From positions 1 to 56,542 of the forward strand of contig PMZR01000123.1 in NCBI GenBank assembly GCA_003170135.1: a stretch of DNA of 56,542 nt, read 5' to 3'. Numbering within the stretch: the stretch's first letter is position 1; each line of letters starts with the position of its first letter. Under the pieces are notes generated by a model. The model saw only the letters and a list, made by a program, of their open reading frames with translations, ran no database searches and had not been told where the DNA came from. Both the position numbers and the translations under genes were made by a program. This DNA comes from Acidobacteriota bacterium (GTDB lineage Bacteria; Acidobacteriota; Vicinamibacteria; Vicinamibacterales; Fen-181). Positions 48,419 to 56,542 of this stretch are shown here, in pieces.

Positions 48419-48590
48419 CAAGCGCCTCGGCGAGCGGAACGAAGCGCCCGGTGGCTCGATCGCGGCTCACTCGCGCGAGGTTGCGTTGTTCTTCGGCAAA
48501 GAGTGCCTCGTCTTCGATGGCGATGGTCGGAACGGACCGAGCATGACCGTTCGAGCGGGCCGCCGCAGCGTTGGTTCGTGATCTCGCCAT
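48357..48590 (-). CDS. Probable antitoxin upstream of the RelE-like toxin
   Basis: A 77-residue frame: MARSRTNAAAARSNGHARSVPTIAIEDEALFAEEQRNLARVSRDRATGRFVPLAEALDV. After this point (codons ~56-77) it overlaps the toxin start by about 60 nt. No antitoxin family is clearly matched. The position and the GGA before the start make it the likely partner. The long overlap may mean a shifted stop. Confidence 0.5.
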   Translation of the reverse strand: MARSRTNAAAARSNGHARSVPTIAIEDEALFAEEQRNLARVSRDRATGRFVPLAEALDVARRGRTLGRPGSPHRPGR

Positions 48591-48808
48591 GGCTCATTCC
48601 AGCATCGTCGTTGCAAGCACCGTGCGCCACCGCCGGGGTCGCGCGGCGAGCGTTTTCTCCAGAGAATCGAGTCCACCGAACCATCCACGGAACCCGGCGT
48701 TGCAATGATTGCTGCGTGTCTCGCGGCGGGACGTACGCAGGATTGGCCACTACCGCTGCGTGGTCGGGGGCATTGGCAGGCAGAGCGCTTCAGTCGGGCC
48801 CGTCGCGT

Positions 48809-49883
48809 TCACGCCAGCGTTTCCCGCAACCCTTCCGGATCCGGCGGGCAGAAGTCCGGCCCGCGCAGCCAGAGCCGCGCGCCAAGCGGCAGGCGCAGGT
48901 AGAGCCCGCGCGCGACGCCCAGCGTCTCGTCGGCATGCGTTTCCCATCCCACGGCGCCCGCGATCGCGGCGAGCGCCGTGGATCGCGTCACGTTCCGCTC
49001 ACGCCAGTGGCGCACGTGCCCCGCGGCGGCCAGAAAATCTCTTTTCGCGCCATTGCAGCCAGTGTCGGCGACGACCAGGTTCTCGATGCCGTTGTCCGGG
49101 CAGCGCGCCCACGGGATGAAGTGGTCCACCTCCGCGCTTTGACCGAGCGCGCCGCCGCAGTAGAAGCATCGGCCGTCCTGCATGTCGAGCAGCCCCGGCC
49201 GCACCGCGGCGAGCGCGATCCGATCCGTGCCGAAGAGGAACGACTCCAGCCGCGACTCGTCGAGGCCGTTCAACTGCGCTACCATCGCGCTCCACGCCCG
49301 GTGGACGAGCGGCCGGAGCAGGCCGTTCAGCATGACCAGGTGGTCGCCGACGCCGGGGCACAGGAGGATGCGGTTGTCGAACCCCGTGCCGGTCCGTTGG
49401 TCGTTGGCCACGGTGCCGCGGCAGCGCTCGATCTCCAGGCCCCAACCAACCTGGTAGAGCAGCCGCTCGGTTTCACCGCCGACCACCTGCAGGCGGGGAA
49501 GCGGCATCAGGATGAGCGTCCACTCGACCTTGTCCACCAGTCGCACGAACGACCTGGACGCCTCGCGGCGCGCGCGATCGAGCGGCGCGGACGGCAGCGA
49601 TATCGGTGAGGATACGCGCCTGGCGGCCGGCGTTCTGCCGCAACGTCCGGCCGCGGAACTCCGAGGTCTGCGGCCAGTAGAGTTCCACAACCTTCTCTGC
49701 CAACTCGCGCGTTGTCACCATGTCCGGGGCGGCGCCATGCTTGTTGGTCTTCTCGAGACACAGATCCATGAGGGCGAGGAGCACGGCGTACTTATACGTG
49801 GCGACGAACGAACCCTGGTCGAGGAGCGCCAGGACGCGCTCGGCAAAGGCGACGAGGTCCTGTTCCGGCCTGTGCCCCGGCAC
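48809..49883 (-). pseudogene. HNH endonuclease gene with one frameshift
   Basis: Frame one (ATG 49883) supplies PEQDLVAFAERVLALLDQGSFVATYKYAVLLALMDLCLEKTNKHGA to about 49600. A second frame continues ASRSFVRLVDKVEWTLILMPLPRLQVVGGETERL and carries the HNH core DGRCFYCGGALGQSAEVDHFIPWARCPDNGIENLVVADTGCNGAKRD (CxxC, His, Asn). Its stop is at 48809. Both halves are well conserved, so a sequencing indel near 49590 is possible. It precedes nothing on the minus strand; the HIT gene starts upstream and the two nearly touch (3-nt gap). Confidence 0.75.
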
Positions 49884-49886
49884 GCG

Positions 49887-50288
49887 CTACTCCTTCGCCT
49901 GCGGGACGTGGCCCGGCCGTTGGTAGTTCCCGCGCGCGGGAATGACGAATCGCACGCCCCCGCGCGGGTCGTCCACGTCGCCCTTGAACCGCGGAATGAC
50001 GTGAATGTGCAGGTGCATCACCGTCTGGCCGGCCGCTTCGCCGATGTTGATACCGATGTTGTAGCCGTCGGGGTGCAACTCCGAGTCGATGTCCGCCTTC
50101 ACTTGGTCGACCAAGTCCATCAGTGCGACGCGCTCGTCGGCGGTGGCGTCGAACCAGTTCGCGACGTGGCGGCGCGGGATGACGAGGGTGTGGCCGGGGT
50201 TGACGGGAAAGGCGTCACGGATGGCCACTGCGAGCGTATTTGCGACGACGATTCGAAGCGGCTCAATCCGGCACAAAGAGCATTCCAT
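49887..50288 (-). CDS. HIT-domain protein
   Basis: A 133-residue histidine-triad protein: CSLCRIEPLRIVVANTLAVAIRDAFPVNPGHTLVIPRRHVANWFDATADE, then MHLHIHVIPRFKGDVDDPRGGVRFVIPARGNYQ (HLHIHV, catalytic His). This exact subtype, ending in GDVxDPRGGVRxVIPxxGNY, is commonly encoded beside or fused to DUF3427/phospholipase-D helicases in defence islands. A DUF3427 remnant lies 5 kb away on the plus strand. Confidence 0.92.
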   Translation of the reverse strand: MECSLCRIEPLRIVVANTLAVAIRDAFPVNPGHTLVIPRRHVANWFDATADERVALMDLVDQVKADIDSELHPDGYNIGINIGEAAGQTVMHLHIHVIPRFKGDVDDPRGGVRFVIPARGNYQRPGHVPQAKE

Positions 50289-50571
50289 ACGACAACTCCG
50301 CCTGTGGCGGCGGGGCAACAATACCACGCGAGAGGATCTGAACATCGAAGGTTTGAAGCGACGCCAAGCCTCTATCGTCCAGGTCGGTCTGCTCCCACTC
50401 GTGTTACCATGCGAGCCGTCGCATGCGTTTCGGGCTGCGGCTGCGGGTCCCTCGGTCCCTGGGCGGCTGCTCTGAACCATGGCGAGTGACGAGCGCCTGA
50501 AGCAATGGCGCTTGGCATGAACGCTAGATACCGGCGTTGGCGTTGATCATTACCAACACACGGCCGAGACT

Positions 50572-51423
50572 ATGGCTGACGATTGGAGTCGCGTCGAGGT
50601 AGAGGCGACGGTTGCTGACTACTTCGACATGCTCGAACACGAGCTAAACGGGTTTGAGTACAACAAGTCCGAGCACCGTCGTCGTCTTTCCGCATTCCTC
50701 AATCACCGAACGGACGGCGCCATCGAGCGGAAGCATCAGAACGTCAGCGCAATTCTCATTGAGCTTGGGTTTGTTTACATCTCTGGGTACAAGCCGCTTC
50801 GTAACTATCAACAATTGCTCTGGGAGGTTGTATCAGATCGCCTCGCTCGAAGTGAGAACCTCGTGCAGGTCGTTCGCGCTCAGGTCACCGAACCCGCAGC
50901 GGTTCCGACCGTTGAGAACATCCTGGCGGCGTTGGTCGAGCCTCCAATGCCGGATCTCGACGCGAGGCGCTATCAGGCCAGTCAGGTCCGGGAGCGGCCA
51001 CCAGGTCGACGCAGCGTCGATTACCTAGCGATGGAGGCCCGCAACCGGTCACTGGGCGGCGCAGGCGAGGAGTTCGTCCTTCGATTCGAGGCAGCGCGAC
51101 TGATTCACGCGGGCAAAGAGCGGCTTGCTGCGAAGGTGGAACGGGTGTCCGAAACACGAGGCGATGCGCTAGGTTTTGACGTCCTCTCCTTTGAGATCTC
51201 TGGAGAAGAGCGCTTTATCGAAGTCAAGACGACGGCGTACGGATCTTTGACGCCCTTCTTTGTGAGCAAGAACGAGGTGGCGGTGTCTCGTGAATCAAAT
51301 GACAGCTACCATTTGTACCGGGCGTTCCATTTCCGACGTCAGCCGCGATTGTTTATGAAGCGCGGCCCGCTCGATCAGTCGTTCCGCCTGGAACCCTCGC
51401 AGTTCGTCGCGATCATTGGGTGA
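50572..51423 (+). CDS. DUF3883-type PD-(D/E)XK nuclease-like protein
   Basis: A 283-residue protein. An amino helical part (VEATVADYFDMLEHELNGFEYNKSEHRRRL, HQNVSAILIELGFVYISGYKPLRNYQQLLWEVV) precedes the DUF3883 core (GAGEEFVLRFE, GDALGFDVLSFE, ERFIEVKTTAYG), which has the D...ExK pattern of PD-(D/E)XK nucleases. Proteins of this kind occur alone in defence islands. Base composition is visibly lower in GC (about 55 percent) than neighbours, suggesting recent transfer. Confidence 0.85.
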   Translation: MADDWSRVEVEATVADYFDMLEHELNGFEYNKSEHRRRLSAFLNHRTDGAIERKHQNVSAILIELGFVYISGYKPLRNYQQLLWEVVSDRLARSENLVQVVRAQVTEPAAVPTVENILAALVEPPMPDLDARRYQASQVRERPPGRRSVDYLAMEARNRSLGGAGEEFVLRFEAARLIHAGKERLAAKVERVSETRGDALGFDVLSFEISGEERFIEVKTTAYGSLTPFFVSKNEVAVSRESNDSYHLYRAFHFRRQPRLFMKRGPLDQSFRLEPSQFVAIIG

Positions 51424-51641
51424 CGCCCGACATGCGGCCGCTTCCGTGACGTTCAGACGGCGTAGCGCCCCCGCCCAGGAACGTCTTCACCTGCCGCGTG
51501 AAGCCGCTCCCGTTCCGGAACAACGACGGCGGCGGCAGGAGATCGCTGGGCGAAAGCGGGATCGGCGGCGGTCGTAAGTGCAAGTCCTCCCTTCGGCCAG
51601 ATTCTCGTCGCGGTCCGGGTTCCGGCGGACACCAACCGGCA

Positions 51642-52754
51642 TCATTCAGTCGGCCGCAGCCGCAACAGGGGGTTGGCCTTGCGCGAGAACCTGCCGTGAT
51701 ACCCGTCTGCGACAATCACGCCTTCGGCCCTCAGTGCACGGATCACTTCGCCCAAGTGTGACGCTCGCCAGATCTCAGGCCGTAGCTCGTCGTCGAGCTC
51801 GTTCCAGCGCCGTGGGCCTTGCCGCAGGCGTTGCAGCGCCCAGCCGCGTAAAGGGTTGAGGTCGGGTTCCGGTTCCATGAGGCGCGGCTGGGTCGGATCT
51901 TCTGAGCGAAGTACGTAAAAACCGCCGTGCGGGCAGACCTTCCACATGCAGTCCTTCATCAGATCCCGCCCGCTATCGTGGTTGGTCAGATGCAGGAGGA
52001 GGTATCGAGTTGCCTGTCCTCCGCTGATCATCCTGATGTACGTCCACCAGCGTGCTCCGATCTTCCTGCCGAGCAGCGCGACGGCCTGGTCCATGCGAGT
52101 CTCGACATCGCCACCGTCAATCTCCCGTCGCCAGTCATCCCCGTCGAAGATGGCATCGAGGGTGTCGGCCATCCCGGTGCCTGGCTCCGGCCTCTGGCTG
52201 ACGGCCATGTCGAGTTCGCGCCAGATGACGTTGATGAAGAGCTCGACGCGGCCAGCGGCCATCAAGTCCCTGAGCAGGCGGCCAGGGATCTTGAAGCCGT
52301 ACGGATCGACAAAGACGAACGCCGGCGCCATCTTCGCGCGCTCCTGGCGGAGCCGCTCGAGGAGCTCCGACAGCCTGTCGAAGGCGTTGCCCGCGACGCT
52401 TGTGACGTGCACCCGGCCCGGCAAGGTGCCCATGACCGCGAGTTCCCGGCGCAGCTCCGCCAGGTTGGCGTCGTCTTGCTCGATGAACAGGAAGAGGAAC
52501 TCAGATTTGCTGAGCAGTTGGTCCCGAAAGGAATGGTCGAGGAACGTTGTCAGCGCGACCAGCGGTGAACCAGGCTGTCCCGAGCGATATCGGCCGCGGC
52601 CCGCGTGTGTGTCCACGTACACGACGCGCCCGGCCCAGGTGCCGAGCTTGGCGAACCAGCCACCCAGGTAGCAGCGAATCAGATCGTGCTTGACGTTCTG
52701 GAAAGGTCCGTACTCCTGCCAGTAGCCCGGATTCGGGTCCGAGAAACGTGCCAT
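51642..52754 (-). CDS. tcmP: Three-Cys-motif partner protein
   Basis: A 370-residue protein from ATG 52754. Conserved stretches are VKHDLIRCYLGGWFAKLGTWAGRVVYVDTHAGRGRY, PAFVFVDPYGFKIPGRLLRDLMA and MKDCMWKVCPHGGFYVLRSE. The Rossmann-like motif with VDTHAGRGRY and VDPYG resembles a SAM-dependent methyltransferase, and TIGR04474 (TcmP) is the family. It pairs with a DUF5131 gene. The function of the pair is unknown, though it is frequent in mobile and defence contexts. Confidence 0.88.
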   Translation of the reverse strand: MARFSDPNPGYWQEYGPFQNVKHDLIRCYLGGWFAKLGTWAGRVVYVDTHAGRGRYRSGQPGSPLVALTTFLDHSFRDQLLSKSEFLFLFIEQDDANLAELRRELAVMGTLPGRVHVTSVAGNAFDRLSELLERLRQERAKMAPAFVFVDPYGFKIPGRLLRDLMAAGRVELFINVIWRELDMAVSQRPEPGTGMADTLDAIFDGDDWRREIDGGDVETRMDQAVALLGRKIGARWWTYIRMISGGQATRYLLLHLTNHDSGRDLMKDCMWKVCPHGGFYVLRSEDPTQPRLMEPEPDLNPLRGWALQRLRQGPRRWNELDDELRPEIWRASHLGEVIRALRAEGVIVADGYHGRFSRKANPLLRLRPTE

Positions 52755-53506
52755 CGCGACGCCTCCGTCAAACCCTGCGACGCGACCATCGGGAACTCGT
52801 CGTACGTGCGGCCATCGAGCGCGCGGCCCGCGGCCTTCTTGTGTACGCCGCCCCACTGCTTGAAGAAGAACGCGACCCCTTGCGCGCGACACTGCTGTCG
52901 AATCCCCAACACCCAACCCCGAGCCATCGGGCGAGCGTGCGCGCCGCTCTCTCCGCCGACGATCGCCCAGTCGACGCCGGAGAGATCGACGGTGCCAAGG
53001 TCCTCGAGCAGGGGTTCCATCGACACGAACCGGACGGCGGCGGGCGTGTCACGGAGCGCCGCAAGGCGTGGCAGACCGTGCCTGCGGTTCTCGACGCTGA
53101 CGCCAAACCAGACATGAGGTAAACGGGCCATCCAGCTCAGGGGGCCTGTCAGCAGGTCGTGCATCCGTTGGTGCCGCTTGGTCAGCACCTGGTAAACGTG
53201 CCAATCTGCCCGGCGCATGACGTCGCCGACGGCAGCAAGATAGTCGATGGGAATGTTCTCGTGAAAGAGGTCACTCATCGAGTTGACGAAGATCCGCCTC
53301 GGCTTCCGCCAGCCTGTTGGTTCGTTCAACTTCTGCGGAACAAGGCGGAGGTCAAACCCCTGCTCGAACGGGTGTCCCGGAACCCCGCGAAACCGCTCGG
53401 CGAAGACCTCCGCGTAGCAGAACTTGCAGCCGGCGCTCACCTTCGAGCAACCACGTACCGGGTTCCACGTGGCGTCCGTCCACTCGATCGCGGATCTGTC
53501 ACTCAT
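52679..53506 (-). CDS. DUF5131 (Gp37/Gp68) three-Cys-motif protein
   Basis: A 275-residue protein from ATG 53506. The start SAIEWTDATWNPVRGCSKVSAGCKFCYAEVFAERF contains the three cysteines (C-x6-C-x2-C) that suggest an iron-sulfur or zinc site. RRIFVNSMSDLFHENIPIDYL, YQVLTKRHQRM and GVSVENRRH follow. The last ~25 codons overlap the TcmP start by 76 nt in another frame, an unusually long overlap that may result from an extended carboxy end. Confidence 0.88.
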   Translation of the reverse strand: MSDRSAIEWTDATWNPVRGCSKVSAGCKFCYAEVFAERFRGVPGHPFEQGFDLRLVPQKLNEPTGWRKPRRIFVNSMSDLFHENIPIDYLAAVGDVMRRADWHVYQVLTKRHQRMHDLLTGPLSWMARLPHVWFGVSVENRRHGLPRLAALRDTPAAVRFVSMEPLLEDLGTVDLSGVDWAIVGGESGAHARPMARGWVLGIRQQCRAQGVAFFFKQWGGVHKKAAGRALDGRTYDEFPMVASQGLTEASRWHVSRTRIRATGRSTDLSRTSSTI

Positions 53507-53516
53507 GCGACGGCGA

Positions 53517-53545
53517 AAATAATACGAACACTGCCAGATTGTCAA
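53517..53545 (-). promoter_or_regulatory. Promoter of the DUF5131-tcmP operon
   Basis: TTGACA (53545-53540), a 17-nt spacer and TTATTT (53522-53517) on the minus strand, about 10 nt before the ATG. It is among the best promoters in the window and suggests a very short leader. Confidence 0.6.
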
Positions 53546-53706
53546 GTTATTTTGCACATGACCGGGATGCCTGGAGGTAACCAGCCTGCCTCGCTTGGCG
53601 GGAGTCCGCCGAGTCTGTACACTGCACCGACTCGTTCAGTACGGCAGGATAACGGCACCCCGGCTCTGAGCCGTCGCGGCGTTACGTGCGATCGAGAACC
53701 ACTGAC

Positions 53707-54966
53707 ATGACCGTTGACTTGCCACTGCTCTCTGACGCCTTCGACGACCTTCGCCACGAACTGCGCAACTTCCGGTGGCAAGACAAGAGCACCATCGTGA
53801 ACGAAGCCACGGTGGCGCTCGACGGCGGCACTGCGTTGCGCGTCGAGGTCTTCCTCAACGAGTTCTGGACGAGCCGCCAGAGGGCCGCGCATGGCCTCCA
53901 CGAACTGTCGTACCGAGCCTGTTTCAAGCCTCAACTCCCCCGATTCTTCATCGAACGACTCACCCAGCCGGGCGACGTGGTGTATGACCCGTTCATGGGA
54001 AGGGGTACAACGCCGATCGAGGCCGCCCTTCTTGGCCGCGTGCCGTGCGGCTCCGATGTCAATCCGTTGAGTGCGATGCTGGTCGAACCGCGCTTGCATC
54101 CGCCGACGGCAGGAGCGGTGGCCGCGCGCCTCCAGGAGATGCCATGGTCGGATCCCGGCACGACCCGGGAGGACTTGCTCGTCTTCTACCATCCCGAGAC
54201 GCTCGCGGAGATTCATGCGCTCAGGCAATACTTGCTGGCCCGCACTGAGTCGGGGACGCTCGACTGGATCGACAAGTGGATCCGCATGGTCGCGGTCAAT
54301 CGGCTCACGGGGCACTCCGCGGGGTTCTTTTCGGTCTACAGCCTCCCGCCCAACCAGGCGGTGAGCATCCAAAGCCAGAAGAAGATCAACAACGATCGCG
54401 ACCAGACGCCGCCCAGGAGGAAGGTGCCGAACCTGATCCTGGCGAAAACAAGGGCGCTACTGGCCGACTGTGACGCCCAGGTGCTCTCGCGATTGGCCAG
54501 GACGACGGAGCGAGGCCAAATCTTCACCGGACCGGCGGCGGGGCCGTCCCGATTGCCGGCGAACTCGGTCGATCTCGTGGTGACGTCGCCACCATTTCTG
54601 GACGTCGTGGACTACGCTACCGACAACTGGCTCCGGTGCTGGTTCTGCGGCATCGACGCGAAGAGCATCGAGCTCACTGTCCTGAAGCGGCTCGGCGATT
54701 GGGAGGCCGCGATGACCGCGGTCTTCGGGGAACTGCGACGCGCGCTGAAGGCGGGCGGGCACGTGGCGTTCGAGGTGGGCGAGGTCCGTGCCGGCACCGT
54801 GAGGCTCGAGGAATCGGTCGTCAAGTGCGCGCTGGCTGCCGGCTTGGAGACGGTGCTGGTTCTCATCAACTCTCAGCGTTTCACGAAGACTGCGAATTGC
54901 TGGGGCGTGAGCAACAACACCAAGGGAACCAACAGCAACCGAATCGTCGTGTTGCGGAGACCGTGA
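53707..54966 (+). CDS. DNA methyltransferase (N4/N6 type)
   Basis: A 419-residue protein. Motif I is VVYDPFMGRGTTPIEAALLGR (~residues 92-112) and motif IV is VVTSPPFLDVVDYATDNWLRCWF (~residues 290-312), in the order typical of alpha-type enzymes; TSPPF is usual in N4-cytosine or related families. No cognate endonuclease is adjacent, so it could be an orphan, or the DUF3883 protein could be the nuclease. The gene is followed by a small gene 19 nt later. Confidence 0.85.
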   Translation: MTVDLPLLSDAFDDLRHELRNFRWQDKSTIVNEATVALDGGTALRVEVFLNEFWTSRQRAAHGLHELSYRACFKPQLPRFFIERLTQPGDVVYDPFMGRGTTPIEAALLGRVPCGSDVNPLSAMLVEPRLHPPTAGAVAARLQEMPWSDPGTTREDLLVFYHPETLAEIHALRQYLLARTESGTLDWIDKWIRMVAVNRLTGHSAGFFSVYSLPPNQAVSIQSQKKINNDRDQTPPRRKVPNLILAKTRALLADCDAQVLSRLARTTERGQIFTGPAAGPSRLPANSVDLVVTSPPFLDVVDYATDNWLRCWFCGIDAKSIELTVLKRLGDWEAAMTAVFGELRRALKAGGHVAFEVGEVRAGTVRLEESVVKCALAAGLETVLVLINSQRFTKTANCWGVSNNTKGTNSNRIVVLRRP

Positions 54967-54985
54967 ACATAGCGAAGGAGGCGAC

Positions 54986-55261
54986 ATGTTCGTCGTAACG
55001 ATCGATCTCGGCCCCGACGCCATCGAGGCGCTTCGCAAACCCGTCCACGGTCAAGGCGGCTTTCAAGGCCTGCTGCGCGACCTTCAGGGACAGATCTCGA
55101 ACGACAACCAAGTGGTGTTGACTCAAGAGGTCATCGAGCGCATCGCGCGCTACGTGCACCAGTACGGCCAGGGAGGCTTTCAGGGCCGGCTGGACACGAT
55201 CCTTCAGGAACTTGGATTGCTGGCCCGAACCCTCGCGCCGCTCGCGGCGGGTGGCCCCTGA
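54986..55261 (+). CDS. Small protein with GQGGFQ repeat, linked to the methyltransferase
   Basis: A 91-residue protein with two internal copies of a motif: HGQGGFQGLLRDLQ and YGQGGFQGRLDTILQ. GQGGFQ-containing small proteins accompany methyltransferases of this type, so it may be a subunit or accessory factor. The start ATG follows AAGGAGG closely. Confidence 0.65.
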   Translation: MFVVTIDLGPDAIEALRKPVHGQGGFQGLLRDLQGQISNDNQVVLTQEVIERIARYVHQYGQGGFQGRLDTILQELGLLARTLAPLAAGGP

Positions 55262-55419
55262 CCGGGCGAACCGCAGCGTGACGGGCCGCAGCCCGCGCTC
55301 ATCCGGTAAGGACAGCCCGCCCCAGCTTCCATGCGCGGCGTCCATAGGGATCAGTGGCGCGGCCATCGGCCTGCGAATCTGGAATCCGGTCCGACGACTC
55401 GCGCTCAACGGCGCGTAGC

Positions 55420-55856
55420 ACATCTTCAGGTTCGGTGTAAGTCGCAGCACGGTGGAGAACCCGCATCGCCTGCGCGAAGGTGTGATGTTCGATCCGGCGA
55501 CGCAGTGCGACGTGTTCTTCGTAACGCTCGAGAAGAGCGAAGAGCGCTACTCGCCGACGACGATGTACAAGGACTATGCGATCTCGCCGGCGCTGTTCCA
55601 CTGGGAGTCGCAGAGCATGACCAGCGAAGGATCCGCGACGGGCCAGCGCTACATCCACCACGGCGAGCGAGGCACGCACGTCCTGCTGTTCGCGAGGCGG
55701 TTCGCCACCGAATCGAGCCGCACCGCCGCCTATACGTTCCTCGGAGCGGTGGACTACCTGTCGCACCGCGGCGAGCGGCCGATGGGCATCACGTGGCGCC
55801 TGCGCCGGCCAATGCCCGCGGATTTCTTCCGTGAGGCGAAGGTGGCGGCGGGGTAG
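55420..55856 (+). pseudogene. DUF3427 helicase carboxy-terminal remnant
   Basis: In one frame, HIFRFGVSRSTVENPHRLREGVMFDPATQCDVFFVTLEKSEERYSPTTMYKDYAISPALFHWESQSMTSEGSATGQRYIHHGERGTHVLLF matches the DUF3427 domain at the end of DEAD/DEAH phospholipase-D helicases. A TAG lies just upstream (55417), so nothing of the helicase remains in this frame. The domain itself is intact, and could be translated from GTG 55452. Confidence 0.75.
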
Positions 55857-55994
55857 GCGGGCGCGCCATGCCTTGCGCGTCCTCCGGGACGATGCTACCG
55901 TCGTCGGACCTGCCGCGGCACGAACGTCGCATCGTCACCTTCTGGCCACAAGCGCGCACGGCAACGCGCGCCATCGCGGGCAGGAGGCGACCCG

Positions 55995-56363
55995 ATGCAG
56001 AAAACCCTTGAAAGCCGCGTGGTGACGCTGGAGCAGACGGTGGAGCAGCAGGCCACGGTTCGCGATCTCGAGAATCTGCAGGCCGCGCTCAGTTCGCAGA
56101 TCCTGCAACTGGGCAGCGAGATGCGCGGCGAATTTTCCGCACTGCGCGCCGAGGTCCGCGCAGGGGACGAGCAGACGCGCGCCGAGATGCGTGCAGGGGA
56201 CGAGCAGACGCACGGCCTGATCGAGCAGACGCACGGCCTGATCGAGGAGCGCACAGCCGCCATTCTTGCCGTCGTCGCTGCGGAAAGTCGCGAGACGCGC
56301 CAGCACGCACGGATGCTGCACGAGGACGTGATCCAGCGTATCAAGGTCATCAGCCGAGGCTAG
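55995..56363 (+). CDS. Coiled-coil protein with internal repeats
   Basis: A 122-residue protein with GGAGG before the ATG. After MQKTLESRVVTLEQTVEQQATVRDLENL it is almost entirely helical and charged, with repeats RAGDEQTRAEM, RAGDEQTHGLI and EQTHGLIEE, also evident in the DNA. Probably a coiled coil; no function can be assigned. Confidence 0.65.
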   Translation: MQKTLESRVVTLEQTVEQQATVRDLENLQAALSSQILQLGSEMRGEFSALRAEVRAGDEQTRAEMRAGDEQTHGLIEQTHGLIEERTAAILAVVAAESRETRQHARMLHEDVIQRIKVISRG

Positions 56364-56542
56364 GTTGAATGCCTTTCGGGAAATTGTTGCTGCGACACTG
56401 CCGCAAGTCATCGCGCGTATCCGGTCGTGGAGAAGACCCCGGGGGCATCGTTCGACGCGAGAAGGGACCGTCGGCACGCGTCGCTGGCGCGGTCCCACCC
56501 CCTCGCGAGCCGGCTCCGCCGCCGGGGCAGACGTCGCTCGGC
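56364..56542. other. Terminal stretch without a recognised feature
   Basis: I see no gene, repeat or terminator in the last 179 bases. Confidence 0.5.

Overview
The window is a high-GC (roughly two thirds G+C) chromosomal segment most consistent with a soil Acidobacteriota, probably of Vicinamibacteria type. Pointers are a carboxypeptidase-regulatory/TonB receptor of the acidobacterial kind, a duplicated orphan MacB/FtsX permease, a sortilin-like Asp-box protein, a PEGA-domain envelope protein and many small TA pairs. This is inference from gene content; no rRNA or tRNA gene is present.

Layout. 1-13.3 kb, all minus strand: sortilin-like beta-propeller protein, TonB receptor, acyl-ACP-reductase-like dehydrogenase followed by a deleted proC, a secreted protein, a PEGA protein and an ABC permease. 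13.4-13.75 kb: a plus-strand promoter and a strong terminator bracket a possible small RNA or leader. 13.8-19.8 kb (minus): cyclase/formamidase-like lipoprotein, AmpG-like permease, XRE regulator with a truncated DUF2975 partner, and the methyl-cycle pair ArsR-methyltransferase plus ahcY. 19.8-25.3 kb: mtgA, an FKBP-like lipoprotein, an outer-membrane barrel, copA and csoR with two operator-like boxes. 25.3-29.7 kb: a very large hybrid histidine kinase whose amino-terminal GAF region is broken. 29.8-38.7 kb: penicillin-acylase-type hydrolase, amidase fused to a sensor-like domain, adenosine deaminase, and an arsenic operon arsR-arsM-arsC-acr3. 38.8-44.9 kb: toxin-antitoxin pairs (vapBC; mntA with a truncated hepT), a metallo-hydrolase, a collagen-like protein and remnants. 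44.9-46.9 kb: a thioredoxin-fold secreted protein. 47-55.9 kb: a defence-like island with hicAB, a relE pair, HNH and HIT genes, a DUF3883 nuclease-like gene, TcmP with DUF5131, a DNA methyltransferase and a DUF3427 helicase remnant. The window ends with a coiled-coil protein.

The strongest unusual signal is at 45.70 kb. The thioredoxin-fold protein has an in-frame TGA exactly at the first position of its CxxC-like site (TGA-Pro-Pro-Cys). A 7-bp hairpin with loop GGTCT follows, and the loop starts 18 nt after the TGA. This is what a selenocysteine codon with a bacterial SECIS element looks like, so the two ORFs conventionally called here are probably one selenoprotein gene.

Two other patterns run across the window. 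At least seven intergenic spacers carry degenerate tracts with a period of seven bases (for example TCCGRRG, CGGACYY, CGCACYY, CCGCCTY), resembling the heptamer repeats known from cyanobacteria. Several genes are clear remnants with internal deletions, frameshifts or lost ends (proC, the kinase GAF domain, hepT, a DUF1570-like peptidase, DUF2975, DUF3427, HNH), mostly next to mobile or defence-type genes.
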